A stretch of DNA of 64,000 bases from Afifellaceae bacterium (GTDB lineage: Bacteria > Pseudomonadota > Alphaproteobacteria > Rhizobiales > Afifellaceae): assembly GCA_028281235.1 (NCBI GenBank), contig JANQKG010000029.1, positions 32,106-96,105 of the forward strand, given 5' to 3'. Positions 8,682 through 16,809 of the stretch are shown one piece after another. The notes beneath the pieces were generated by a model. That model was not told where the DNA came from, made no database searches, and saw nothing but the letters and a program-made list of their open reading frames with translations. Positions within the stretch are counted from its first letter, which is position 1; each line of letters begins with the position of its first letter. A program made the translations under genes and the position numbers.

Positions 8682-9539
8682 TCAGTTCGATGGGCCAGTG
8701 ACAAGGCAACGGAAGGAGGCGGCAATTCTCACGCTGCCGTCCGGTTGCCGGAACTCGGCGATCGCGTTTCGATAAGCGTCCTCAACGGCCTTCTCCCCGA
8801 CCGCTTCCATAACCTTGACCGCGACGCCGGCTGAGCTCAATCCCCGAACGGCGGCTTCTTCATCGGCGTACTTAAATGGACTGTCGACGTCGAGGAGGTC
8901 GAGCGTTTTGAGGCCGGCTTGTTCGGCAAAATTTCGGAGCACATTTTCATCGGACAAAGCAAATGGCCCCGGTGCACCGGGTGGCGGAGGAGGCATCAAC
9001 GGCTTAAGCGCTCCGACCAGCTTGGCGGCTTCCATGCCGTCCGGGTCACCCCAGGTGACGATGACTACCGTGCCGTTGTCGCAGACGACCCGTCTTGCCT
9101 CCGCTAGGGCCGCGCTCGGGTCACCAGCGTATTGAAAGGCGTTTATCCCGGTCACAACATCAAACGCGCCATCATCGAATGGAAGTGCTTCGAGATCGCC
9201 ACGATGGAACGCTGCTGCGGGCGTGCGAGATGCGGCTATTGTCAAGAGTTCTTCGGCGGCATCCAGGCCAGCCGTCTCAGCGCCGCGCGCAGCTGCTAAT
9301 TGTATGGCCATACCGGCGCCGCACCCCGCATCAAGAAAGCGCGTGCCCTGGCCGACTTGCGCTGCATTGAGCACGGCACGATAGACGGGCTCGTGCACGC
9401 GCTCCTGAATGTTTGCCCAGTCCGCGGCGCGTGCGCCCCAGAGGCGTCCGTTTACGTCTGAGGTTCTTGAATCGTTGGACAAGTTGGCCGTTAGGAGAAG
9501 AGCGGGCCTATTCAGCGCTACGAAGGGCCCGCCCGGCAC
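8682..9539 (-). CDS. Class I SAM-dependent methyltransferase
   Basis: 285 aa. It has a Methyltransf_11/25-type Rossmann core: motif I FLDAGCGAG (SAM-binding glycine loop), the acidic end of beta 2 (AGLDAAEEL), GDLEALPFDDGAFDVV (motif II/III region) and ALAEARRVV...NGTVVIVTWG, the post-core typical of UbiE/small-molecule methyltransferases. The substrate cannot be told; the closest-looking families include arsenite- and sterol/ubiquinone-type enzymes, but it lacks the cysteines expected of ArsM. The only upstream start in frame is a GTG at 9539, overlapping the 3' end of the M23 peptidase gene by 32 bp; a TTG at 9482 is possible and neither has a clear ribosome site. It is convergent with prfB. 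Confidence 0.8.
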   Translation of the reverse strand: MPGGPFVALNRPALLLTANLSNDSRTSDVNGRLWGARAADWANIQERVHEPVYRAVLNAAQVGQGTRFLDAGCGAGMAIQLAAARGAETAGLDAAEELLTIAASRTPAAAFHRGDLEALPFDDGAFDVVTGINAFQYAGDPSAALAEARRVVCDNGTVVIVTWGDPDGMEAAKLVGALKPLMPPPPPGAPGPFALSDENVLRNFAEQAGLKTLDLLDVDSPFKYADEEAAVRGLSSAGVAVKVMEAVGEKAVEDAYRNAIAEFRQPDGSVRIAASFRCLVTGPSN

Positions 9540-10803
9540 TGACGAAAGTCGCCGGGTTGACAGCTTTGCCGTTGCGGTGGGTTTCGTAGTGAAGGTGCGG
9601 CCCGGTGGAGCGGCCGGTGGAGCCGACGCGACCGATCGGCGTGCCGGCGGAGACGACGGTTCCAGGCGTCACGAGCGCCTTGGCGAGGTGGCCGTAGCGT
9701 GTCGAAATGCCGTTGGCATGGCGGATCTCCACCATGATCCCGTAGCCGCCTTTCCGGCCGGCGGAGACGACCTCGCCGGGGGCTGTGGCGTGCACGATGG
9801 TGCCCTTCGGGGCGACGAAATCCAGGCCAGCGTGGAAGGCGCGCCGCTTCAAGAACGGATCGATGCGGGAACCGAAGCCGCTCGACAGACGCATGACCTT
9901 CAATGGTGCCGCCACAGGCATCGCCGAGGCGGAGCGGCGCATGAGGCTGAGCGCGTCGAGGGTCCTGTCGAGTTCGGCTGCACGCTCCACGAAGTGCAGG
10001 GCGCCGGTCGGGACGAAGGGGCCACCCTGCGGCTCGGTGCCATCGTCGTCGGCGTGCTCAACTTGGATGCCCAGCGGCGTGAGCGCCTTGGACAGGCGCT
10101 CCGATTCCGCCTGCACGGTTGCCCCTAAGGCGGAAAGCGCCTGGCCCTGGCGCGCCTGAGCATCGTCCAGAGACGATTCGATACGTGAGAACGTCGTGCG
10201 CAGCGCCGGGTTCGGCGTGCCTTCAGCACCGCGCGTCAGAAGCGTGTCCAAGATGGCCTGGTCGGCCGAGCTCCCGCCGCCCTCAGGCAGATATCCAAGG
10301 GCGGCAATGGCGGCGTCGCCCGCAGAGACGGTTTCTGCTTCGCCTGCCGGTCGCGGCCGCGGCAGCCGTGCTTCGGCCATGGCCACATCTATGCCGGAAG
10401 CGCGTGCCTTGGAGACAAGGCCATCGAGCACCGACTGGCGATGATCGATCAGCTCCTGCCGGCTGAGGAGCGTGGCGAGCTGCTGTTCCAGGCCTTCCGA
10501 CTGCACGATGTGGCGGCTGGTGACGCGATCAAGCTCCGCGCGTAGCGTGGCGATTCGCTCCTCGTAGGAATATTGCATCTCCACCTGGCGCGAGACGGCG
10601 GCGCCCAGAAGCTCGTCGCGAAAGATGATGTAGGCGGCCGCGCCGACATAGGTGGTGACGAACAGCACAGTGAAACTGAGCACCGTGACTGCGACCCAGG
10701 GCCGGATGTTCAGCACGCGCGCCTTGCCGCGGAACATCACGGTCAGGCTCGATGCTGGTTCGGGACGGGGTAGGGGCTGACGCTGCTGGCTTGGATGCAC
10801 CAT
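9508..10803 (-). CDS. Membrane-anchored M23 (LytM) family metallopeptidase
   Basis: Probable peptidoglycan endopeptidase or LytM-type activator. In 431 aa: a short cytoplasmic tail, one membrane segment (about 35-60: WVAVTVLSFTVLFVTTYVGA), a long periplasmic coiled coil with heptads (about 75-140), and a C-terminal Peptidase_M23 domain. The zinc-site motifs HAGLDF (HxxxD) and HLHYE (HxH) are both present, so it should be catalytically competent, unlike EnvC. The ATG at 10803 was chosen; an upstream TTG at 10860 and an ATG at 10737 are alternatives and none has a good ribosome site. Coiled coil plus M23 resembles rhizobial cell-division or cell-wall remodelling proteins. Confidence 0.88.
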   Translation of the reverse strand: MVHPSQQRQPLPRPEPASSLTVMFRGKARVLNIRPWVAVTVLSFTVLFVTTYVGAAAYIIFRDELLGAAVSRQVEMQYSYEERIATLRAELDRVTSRHIVQSEGLEQQLATLLSRQELIDHRQSVLDGLVSKARASGIDVAMAEARLPRPRPAGEAETVSAGDAAIAALGYLPEGGGSSADQAILDTLLTRGAEGTPNPALRTTFSRIESSLDDAQARQGQALSALGATVQAESERLSKALTPLGIQVEHADDDGTEPQGGPFVPTGALHFVERAAELDRTLDALSLMRRSASAMPVAAPLKVMRLSSGFGSRIDPFLKRRAFHAGLDFVAPKGTIVHATAPGEVVSAGRKGGYGIMVEIRHANGISTRYGHLAKALVTPGTVVSAGTPIGRVGSTGRSTGPHLHYETHRNGKAVNPATFVSAGRALRSAE

Positions 10804-10947
10804 GGTCACGGGTGATTGCGCGAAATCGACCCGCAGATCATGATTTATCAAGGTTAACAAAGGCTTTGCGAGCGGGCGTGTTGCCAGAGGTGAGGCCGAA
10901 GCTCGCCTCGAGGGACGGGATGAAAGGGCTGTCCGCTCACCCCTCCC

Positions 10948-10970
10948 CGAAAGCGGCGAAGCCGCTTTCG
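10948..10970. repeat. Perfect 10-bp hairpin in CCCTCC/GGAGGG context
   Basis: CGAAAGCGGC (10948-10957), loop GAA, then GCCGCTTTCG (10961-10970). It is flanked by CCCTCCC on the left and by CCCTCCCTCAAGGGGAGGG on the right, itself a second short inverted repeat. This looks like a dispersed REP-like intergenic palindrome. No T-run follows, so a terminator role is not supported. Confidence 0.65.
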
Positions 10971-11036
10971 ACCCTCCCTCAAGGGGAGGGTTAAACGGAG
11001 CTCGTAGCAGCAGCTCAAGCGCACACCCTTTCGTTC

Positions 11037-11230
11037 GTCATTCCGGAAAGCGCGGCAAGCGCTTGTCCGGAACCCATAACCATCGGAGCAAGCGGACGAA
11101 ACGCCGTGTGACCCGACACGTAGGCGTTCATGGGCCCCGGTCTCGGCCTTTGGCCGGACCGGGGTGACAGACGCGAGGTTGTTTGTCGGTGATCCGTCCC
11201 CCGGATTGCGCTTCGCTCCATCCGGGCTAC
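11037..11230 (+). repeat. Dispersed intergenic element, copy 2
   Basis: Same block order as copy 1: GTCATTCCGGAAAGCG start, GGAACCCATAACCA, CATGGGCCCCGGTCTCGGCC, CCGGGGTGACAG end of the first module, a 30-nt spacer, then CCCGGATTGCGCTTCGCTCC and the rest of the GTAGCCCGGATGG-type box (11200-11230). It is nearly the inverse of copy 3 (14762-14934). It is wholly intergenic. Confidence 0.72.
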
Positions 11231-11272
11231 GACGCTGCGCCCCCCGTCAGGGGAGAGTTACACGGTGCGCCG

Positions 11273-12145
11273 CTACTCCCGCTCCAGCCGGGCGATGAGG
11301 CTTGAGGTATCCCAGCGTCCGCCGCCCATCGTCTGCACCTCGGCGTAGAACTGGTCGACGAGGGCGGCAACGGGCAGGTGCGCGCCATTCTCGCGCGCCG
11401 CCGCGGTGCAGATATCGAGGTCCTTGCGCATCCAGTTGACGGCGAAGCCGTGGTCGAAGAAGCCTTCGTCCATCGTCTTCCAGCGGTTCTCCATCTGCCA
11501 GGATTGCGCCGCGCCTTTGGAGATCACCGATATGACCTTCTCCACGTCGAGGCCCGCCTTCTTCGCGAAGTGGATGCCCTCCGACAGGCCCTGGACGAGG
11601 CCGGCGATGCAGATCTGGTTGACCATCTTGGTGAGCTGACCGGCGCCGACCGGACCCATGAGGCCCACCATCTTGGCGTAGCTGTCGATGACCGGCTTGG
11701 CCTTGTCGAAGGTCGCCTGGTCGCCGCCCACCATGACCGTGAGCTGGCCGTTCTCCGCGCCGGCCTGTCCGCCGGAGACGGGCGCGTCGAGGAAGCCGGC
11801 GCCGGCAGCCTCCGAAGCTGCTGCGATCTCGCGCGCGACTGCGGCGCTGGCCGTGGTGTTGTCGATCAGCGCGGCCCCGGATTTCAGGCCGGCAATGGCG
11901 CCGGTGTCGCCCAAGGTCACGGAGCGCAGATCATCGTCGTTGCCGACGCAGGTGAAGACGAAATCGGCGCCTTCGGCCGCGGCGCGTGGCGTGTCGGCGT
12001 GCGCACCGCCATTCTCCGCCACCCATGTCTTCGCCTTCTCGGCCGTGCGGTTATAGACAGTGAGGTCATGCCCTCCCGTCTTGGCCAGATGCCTCGCCAT
12101 GGGATAGCCCATGATTCCGAGTCCGATGAAGGCGACCTTTGCCAT
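11273..12145 (-). CDS. NAD(P)-dependent beta-hydroxyacid dehydrogenase
   Basis: 290 aa of the 3-hydroxyisobutyrate dehydrogenase / tartronate semialdehyde reductase family. Seen: N-terminal Rossmann motif GLGIMGYPMA, the substrate loop DAPVSGGQAGAENGQLT, the catalytic lysine in GQLTKMVNQ, and a helical C-terminal domain. The YNRT after beta 2 suggests NADP use as in glyoxylate/succinic semialdehyde reductases, but this is inference. The family has several substrates (3-hydroxyisobutyrate, tartronate semialdehyde, glyoxylate) and no neighbouring valine or glycolate genes decide between them. The ATG at 12145 directly precedes the Rossmann strand, as usual for the family. Confidence 0.85.
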   Translation of the reverse strand: MAKVAFIGLGIMGYPMARHLAKTGGHDLTVYNRTAEKAKTWVAENGGAHADTPRAAAEGADFVFTCVGNDDDLRSVTLGDTGAIAGLKSGAALIDNTTASAAVAREIAAASEAAGAGFLDAPVSGGQAGAENGQLTVMVGGDQATFDKAKPVIDSYAKMVGLMGPVGAGQLTKMVNQICIAGLVQGLSEGIHFAKKAGLDVEKVISVISKGAAQSWQMENRWKTMDEGFFDHGFAVNWMRKDLDICTAAARENGAHLPVAALVDQFYAEVQTMGGGRWDTSSLIARLERE

Positions 12146-12231
12146 CCGTGTCTGTCCTTGTGGATTGAGGTGGAGATTGCGCGACCTTCTTAGCGCGGCA
12201 GCGCCACAAGGTCAGCCCGGCACGCGGAAAC

Positions 12232-13068
12232 TCAGTCGCCGCGTCTCAGGTGGCGCGTCAGCCGCAGCTCCAGCCGGTCCCATACGCGCCTGAGCGCTTC
12301 CACCATGACGAGATAGATGATGGCGGCCCAGATATAGGTCTCAAAGTCGAAGGAGCGCGAAAAGGCACGCCGCGTTTCGCCCATCAGGTCGAAAACCGTG
12401 ACGATGGAGGCAACGGCGGACCCTTTGATCATCAGCACGATCTCGTTGCCGTAGGGCCTGAGCGCAACAATCAGCGCCTGCGGCAGGATGATCTTACTGT
12501 AGATGACCCATTTGGGAATGCCGAGCGCGGCGGCTGCTTCGCTCTGCCCGCGTGGAACATTCTGGATGGCGCCGCGCAGGATCTCCGCCTGGTAGGCGGC
12601 CGTGTTCAGCGCGAAGGTGAAGATCACGCAATTGTAGGCATCGCGGAAGAACCACCATAGACCGGCGGCGTCCAGCGCATCACGGAACGTGCCGGCGCCG
12701 TAATAGACGAGGAACGTCTGAGCGATGAGCGGCGTGCCGCGGAAGAAGTAGACAAACGCAAAAGCGGGCGCGCCGGCGAGCATGCTTTGCGACATGCGCG
12801 CCATTGCTACGGGCACGGAGATCGCCGCGCCGATCAGCACCGAGAGCGTCACGATCTGTATTGTGACGATCGTTCCGTCAATGAATTTCGGTGTGTAGCG
12901 CGCGTAGAAGGCGGCATCGTAGCCGGTGATGAGGTGGATGACCAACGCCGCGCCCGCGGCGATCCACACCGCCATGAGTGCGTGGCCGGTGATGCGCCCC
13001 TTGGTCCAGGCCTTGGCCGGCGAGGGCGGAGCGGCTAGCGCCCCGGCATTGGCGGTGACTTCGCTCAT
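12232..13068 (-). CDS. Polar amino-acid ABC transporter permease (HisM type)
   Basis: 278 aa inner-membrane permease with about five to six membrane segments and the cytoplasmic EAA loop (SEAAAALGIPKWVIYSKIILPQ) that contacts the ATPase. Sequence features such as FFRGTPLIAQTFLVYYG are typical of the His/Glu/Gln/Arg/octopine/nopaline (HEAT) permeases. Its start overlaps the end of the other permease by 4 bp, indicating translational coupling. It is the last gene of a binding protein-permease-permease operon; the expected ATPase gene does not follow. Confidence 0.9.
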   Translation of the reverse strand: MSEVTANAGALAAPPSPAKAWTKGRITGHALMAVWIAAGAALVIHLITGYDAAFYARYTPKFIDGTIVTIQIVTLSVLIGAAISVPVAMARMSQSMLAGAPAFAFVYFFRGTPLIAQTFLVYYGAGTFRDALDAAGLWWFFRDAYNCVIFTFALNTAAYQAEILRGAIQNVPRGQSEAAAALGIPKWVIYSKIILPQALIVALRPYGNEIVLMIKGSAVASIVTVFDLMGETRRAFSRSFDFETYIWAAIIYLVMVEALRRVWDRLELRLTRHLRRGD

Positions 13069-13778
13069 CGCGCGGCCTCGCCGCGTTGGCTCCAGCGTTC
13101 AATCCAACCGAGCGCAAAGGAGGAGAGGATCGCCAGCGCCAGATAGATCAGGCAGGCGATGCCGAAGAACAGGAACGCCTCTTTCGTGACACGCGCGGCG
13201 ATACCGGCCTGGCGCAAGGTGTCAGCGAGCCCAATGACGGAGACGAGAGCGGTGTCCTTCAACAAGATCAGCCACAGATTGGAGAGCGCGGGAAGAGCGA
13301 GCTTGATGAGCTGCGGCAGCACAACAAGCCGCATCGTTTGCAGCCCGCTCAAGCCGACGGCGTAGCCGCCTTCGTACTGGCCGCGAGGGATGCCCTTGAA
13401 GGCGGACAGAAACGCCTCGCTGGCGTATGAGGAGAACACGAAGCCGAGCGCCACCATGCCGGCGACGAAAGAGTTCACTTCGATGGCCGGGTCTTCGACG
13501 AACAGCTCCGCGATCCGTCGGACGCCGATCTGCACGCCGAAATAGACGATGAAGAGCGTCAACAGCTCCGGCAGGCCACGGAAGATGGTGGTGTAGATTT
13601 CCGCTGCGCGCTTCAGCGACGGCTCATCGGAATCCTTGGCAAGCGCGATGAAGAAGCCGAGCAGAAGACCGAAGGGCAGGGTGGCGAGCGCCAGCGCGAC
13701 GGTCACGACCACGCCGCGTGCAATCTCGTCCCCCCAGCCCTGGTCGCCGAAGGAGATAAGGGTCCAGACGGACTCCAT
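13065..13778 (-). CDS. Polar amino-acid ABC transporter permease (HisQ type)
   Basis: 237 aa partner permease with FRGLPELLTLFIVYFG and the EAA-like loop GYAVGLSGLQTMRLVVLPQ. It forms the heterodimeric membrane channel with the HisM-type subunit encoded directly downstream. It follows the binding-protein gene after a 65-bp gap that contains a strong hairpin. Confidence 0.9.
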   Translation of the reverse strand: MESVWTLISFGDQGWGDEIARGVVVTVALALATLPFGLLLGFFIALAKDSDEPSLKRAAEIYTTIFRGLPELLTLFIVYFGVQIGVRRIAELFVEDPAIEVNSFVAGMVALGFVFSSYASEAFLSAFKGIPRGQYEGGYAVGLSGLQTMRLVVLPQLIKLALPALSNLWLILLKDTALVSVIGLADTLRQAGIAARVTKEAFLFFGIACLIYLALAILSSFALGWIERWSQRGEAAR

Positions 13779-13796
13779 CCGCCCCTCCTTCGTTGC

Positions 13797-13822
13797 GTTC
13801 GGCGGGTGGGTACCCGCCGAAC
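13797..13822 (-). promoter_or_regulatory. Intercistronic stem-loop after the binding-protein gene
   Basis: GTTCGGCGGGT (13797-13807), loop GGGT, ACCCGCCGAAC (13812-13822): a perfect 11-bp GC-rich stem 22 bp past the stop codon of the substrate-binding protein and 18 bp before the permease start. In comparable ABC operons (malE-malF, hisJ-hisQ) such structures protect the upstream mRNA and keep the binding protein in excess; that role is inferred here. Confidence 0.7.
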
Positions 13823-13843
13823 GTCCTTAGTTTGCGTCCCAGT

Positions 13844-14617
13844 CTAGCTGCCGTAGACGTCGAAGGCGAAGTATTTGTCGTTGATCTCTTTGTACTTGCC
13901 GTTCTCGCGGATCGCCTGAATCGCGGCATTGAACTTCGCCTTGAGATCATCCTCGCCCTTGCGGATGCCGACACCGGCGCCTTCGCCATTGATGACGGGA
14001 TCAGGCGTCAGCGTGCCAAGAATCCGGCAGCACTGGCCGTCGTCGCTCTCCAGCCATTTCGACAGCACCACAACGTCGTCGATGGCGGCGTCGATGCGGC
14101 CATTGGCGAGGTCGAGTTTATACTCGTCCGGTGTCGGGTAGAGCTGCAGGTCGGCGTCAGGGAACTTCTCCTCCGCATAGTTTGAGTGGGTGGTTGCCGA
14201 TTGCGCGCCCATGCGGATACCGGAGAGATCGTCCGGCGTTACGCCCTTCAACTCAGAATCCAGCGGCACGGCGATCGCCGGCGGGGTGTTGTAGTACTTC
14301 TCGGTGAAGTCGATGACCTCCATGCGCTCCTCGGTGATCGACATGGAGGCGATGATGGCGTCGAACTTGCCGGCGAGCAGCGCAGGGATCATGCCGTCCC
14401 AGTCCTGCACGACAAACTCGCACTCCACCTGCATCTCCTCGCAGAGCGCGTTGGCGATATCGATGTCGAAGCCGACGAGCGAGCCGTCCGCTTCCAGGTT
14501 GTTGAACGGCGGATAGGCGCCTTCGGTGCCGATACGGACTTTGTCCTCAGCTGCGGCAAGCCCAGCAGAGAAAACAATCGCGGCCGCAGTGGCGGCCAAA
14601 CGGGTGAGGATACGCAT
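13844..14617 (-). CDS. Polar amino-acid ABC transporter substrate-binding protein
   Basis: 257 aa periplasmic binding protein of the SBP_bac_3 family. Signal peptide 1-22 (cleavage near AAA-ED), then VRIGTEGAYPPFNNLEADGSL, VGFDIDIANALCEEM, DWDGMIPALLAGKFDAIIASM and TEERMEVIDFTEKYY, all family hallmarks of lysine/arginine/ornithine/histidine binders. A conserved Asp/Arg ligand pair is plausible (RMGAQSATTHSNYAEE region). The ATG at 14617 was chosen because GGGAGG lies four bases upstream, inside the longer reading frame that starts at 14632. It is the first gene of the operon with the two permeases. Confidence 0.92.
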   Translation of the reverse strand: MRILTRLAATAAAIVFSAGLAAAEDKVRIGTEGAYPPFNNLEADGSLVGFDIDIANALCEEMQVECEFVVQDWDGMIPALLAGKFDAIIASMSITEERMEVIDFTEKYYNTPPAIAVPLDSELKGVTPDDLSGIRMGAQSATTHSNYAEEKFPDADLQLYPTPDEYKLDLANGRIDAAIDDVVVLSKWLESDDGQCCRILGTLTPDPVINGEGAGVGIRKGEDDLKAKFNAAIQAIRENGKYKEINDKYFAFDVYGS

Positions 14618-15020
14618 ACTGCCTCCCAGCAAGTAGGTTCAGGGTGTGCCCTGATGTTTGCAACAACAGGGCCGCGCGGCCCGTCCAGTGGCGAGCCGGC
14701 TTGGGTGGCGACAGTCTGCCGCGATTTCTCTCGGAATCAAAGTGGTTTGCGGCGACCGCCCGTAGCCCGGATGGACAGAAGCGCAATCCGGGACAGAAGC
14801 GCGACCGCGATCAAACCTCTTGTTGTCATCCCGGTTTGGCCGCCAGGCCAAGACCGGGACCTATGAACACACACGTGGCGCTAGTGGTTATGGGTTCCGG
14901 ACAGCCTCGCGTTGCTCGGCTTCCGGAATGACAAAGGAGAGTGCGGCGCAGATGGCCCGCGCCTTTCGCTTACGCTCCATGCGGGCTACGCCTACGTCAT
15001 GCGAATATGCCGGTTTTCGG
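14618..15020. other. Gene-free region holding the third dispersed element
   Basis: About 400 bp between the binding-protein start and the moeA stop. It should contain the promoter of the amino-acid transporter operon (minus strand) and it contains repeat copy 3 (14762-14934). No reading frame here looks coding. Confidence 0.55.
14762..14934 (-). repeat. Dispersed intergenic element, copy 3 (inverted)
   Basis: GTAGCCCGGATGGACAGAAG begins the terminal box (14762-14792), then a 30-nt spacer, TTGTCATCCCGG (14823-14834), AAGACCGGGACCTATGAACA, TTATGGGTTCCGGACAGC and GGAATGACAAA (ends 14934). Read on the minus strand the order is the same as in copies 1 and 2, and the 30-nt spacers also align (AC-AGAGGTTTG-type core). 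Confidence 0.72.
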
Positions 15021-16298
15021 TCAGGGCGCCAGGCCAAGCCCGGAAAATGGCAGGAAGGTCACCAGGCCCCCGCGCCGCACCGAGGGAATGTCTTCTTCGA
15101 TCTCAATCAGCCCGTCCGCTTCGCGGAGCGAGGTGATGAGGCCGGAGCCGTCGCGTGGGAATTTCTGAACCACAGGGCGCCCGGACTGATCGGCCGAAAG
15201 CCGCCCGCGGAGGAACTCGCGCCGGCCGGTCTTGCGCGTGGCGATCTCAAAATCCGCGGCGAGCTGAAAGCGCTGCGGCTCAGGCCATGCGCCGCCGGCC
15301 ATCACCGTCAGCATGGGCCGCACATAGATCAAGAAGCAGACGAAGGCGGCAACAGGATTGCCCGGGAGCGCCACGACGGCACAATCGCCGATCTGCCCGA
15401 AGCCGACCGGGCGGCCGGGCTTGATAGCAAGCTGCCACAGGTGCCGTTTGCCGAGCGCGGTGAGGCTTGCTGCGAGATGATCCTCCTCGCCCTGCGACGC
15501 GCCGCCGGTCGTGATGATGGCATGATGCTCCGCAGCGAGCTTGGCGAGTGTCTCGCGTACCGTGTCGGAATCGTCCGGTAGGACGCCGGCATCGGTCAGC
15601 TCACAATCGGCGCCCGCCAGAAGTGCGTCGAGCAGCGCGAAGTTTGAATCGTAAAGCTGCCCCGGCTTCAGCGGCACTCCCGGGCGGACGATCTCGTCAC
15701 CCGTTGAAACGGTCGCGATCTTCAGCCGGCGGAAGACAGAAAAATCCGTCTGTCCGATGGATGCGATGGCGGCGATCTCCTGCGGCCTCAATCGTGTGCC
15801 GGGCTCTGCCAAGACGCCGCCCTTTGCGAGATCCTCGCCCGCTTTGCGCCGGTTCGCGCCGGGCTTGAGGCCGGGCGGAATGGCGACGAAAGCCTGCGCG
15901 TCCTGCACATGCGGCTCGCAATCCTCCTGCATGGCGACAATGTCGGCGCCGTCGGGCATGGCCGCGCCGGTGAAGATGCGCACGGCCGTGCCGGGCATGT
16001 GCGCGGAAGCGGCGTGACCAGCAGCGAGCCGCGCGACGACCGGAAAATAGCCGCCCGCGGCGTCGTAGTCGCCGCTGGCATAAGCATAGCCGTCGACCGC
16101 TGCATTATCGGCGGGCGGCACGTTGCGCGGGCTGACGATGCGCTCCGCCAGAATGCGGCCGTGAGCGGCCGTGAGCCCAATCCGCTCCGCCTCCACGACC
16201 GGGCCGACGCGTTCGCGCAGGATCGCCAGCGCATCGTCGTGACGAAGCCGTTCGCTGTCAGTGACAAAACAATCGTCGATGAGCCGGCGCTCAGCCAT
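15021..16298 (-). CDS. moeA: Molybdopterin molybdenumtransferase
   Basis: Inserts molybdate into adenylylated molybdopterin, the last step of Mo-cofactor synthesis. In 425 aa: the MoeA N-terminal domain with PPADNAAVDGYAY (conserved D-N-x-A-x-DG), RIFTGAAMPDGAD, the MPT-binding domain with VSTGDEI and TTGGASQGEEDHL, ALPGNPVAAFVCF, and the C-terminal domain IV. The motif reads GGASQGEEDH rather than the more usual GGVSVGEYD, a modest variation. Its start overlaps the end of mobB by 8 bp, so it belongs to the mobA-mobB-moeA transcription unit behind fdhD. Confidence 0.94.
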   Translation of the reverse strand: MAERRLIDDCFVTDSERLRHDDALAILRERVGPVVEAERIGLTAAHGRILAERIVSPRNVPPADNAAVDGYAYASGDYDAAGGYFPVVARLAAGHAASAHMPGTAVRIFTGAAMPDGADIVAMQEDCEPHVQDAQAFVAIPPGLKPGANRRKAGEDLAKGGVLAEPGTRLRPQEIAAIASIGQTDFSVFRRLKIATVSTGDEIVRPGVPLKPGQLYDSNFALLDALLAGADCELTDAGVLPDDSDTVRETLAKLAAEHHAIITTGGASQGEEDHLAASLTALGKRHLWQLAIKPGRPVGFGQIGDCAVVALPGNPVAAFVCFLIYVRPMLTVMAGGAWPEPQRFQLAADFEIATRKTGRREFLRGRLSADQSGRPVVQKFPRDGSGLITSLREADGLIEIEEDIPSVRRGGLVTFLPFSGLGLAP

Positions 16299-16809
16299 CC
16301 GTCTGTTTTAGGCTGAGCTCCGCGGCGATGAAATCCGCCAGGCCGTTCACGTCGTTGAGGTCGAACAGCGGCCGGCCCGCGGAATCGGTGGGAAAGTCGG
16401 CGGCGATCGCGCGGATGGAGGCATCGTCGTCGGCCAGCTTCTGCTCCCGGCTGGTCGCCTGCCGGCGCACTTCGATCTTCGGATGGCCGGCGCGCTTGTA
16501 TCCTTCAATCAGTATCAGGTCGCAGGGCGAGATGCGCTCCAGCGCGGCCTCCAGCGGCGGCTCGGGGCTGTCGCGGAGCTCATGCATCAGCGCCCAGCGC
16601 ACGCCGGAGACGAGCATCACCTCCCGCGCGCCGGCCTCTCGGTGGCGGAACGAATCCGTGCCGGGGTGATCGACGTCGAAGGCGTGATGCGCATGCTTCA
16701 GCGTGGAGACCGTCAGCCCGCGCTCGGTGAACGTCTTGACGAGCCGCGTCAGCAGCGTCGTCTTGCCAGAGTTCTTCCAGCCGGTGACACCGAAGACGGG
16801 GGTTGTCAC
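16291..16809 (-). CDS. mobB: Molybdopterin-guanine dinucleotide biosynthesis adaptor MobB
   Basis: 172 aa P-loop GTPase-like protein that assists MobA in making MGD. Walker A is GWKNSGKTTLLTRL (about 10-23), followed by STLKHAHHAFDVDHPGTDS, a family signature, and DLILIEGYKR (Walker B-like). It starts with GTG at 16809, overlapping mobA by 4 bp and moeA by 8 bp at its other end. The tight overlaps indicate one coupled operon. Confidence 0.93.
   Translation of the reverse strand: MTTPVFGVTGWKNSGKTTLLTRLVKTFTERGLTVSTLKHAHHAFDVDHPGTDSFRHREAGAREVMLVSGVRWALMHELRDSPEPPLEAALERISPCDLILIEGYKRAGHPKIEVRRQATSREQKLADDDASIRAIAADFPTDSAGRPLFDLNDVNGLADFIAAELSLKQTDG

Larger units (their letters stand above)
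10804..11272. other. Gene-free region rich in repeats
   Basis: About 470 bp without a credible gene between the M23 peptidase start and the end of the hydroxyacid dehydrogenase gene. It holds a 10-bp perfect hairpin (10948-10970) flanked by CCCTCCC/GGGAGGG blocks and the second copy of the dispersed element (11037-11230). Confidence 0.6.
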
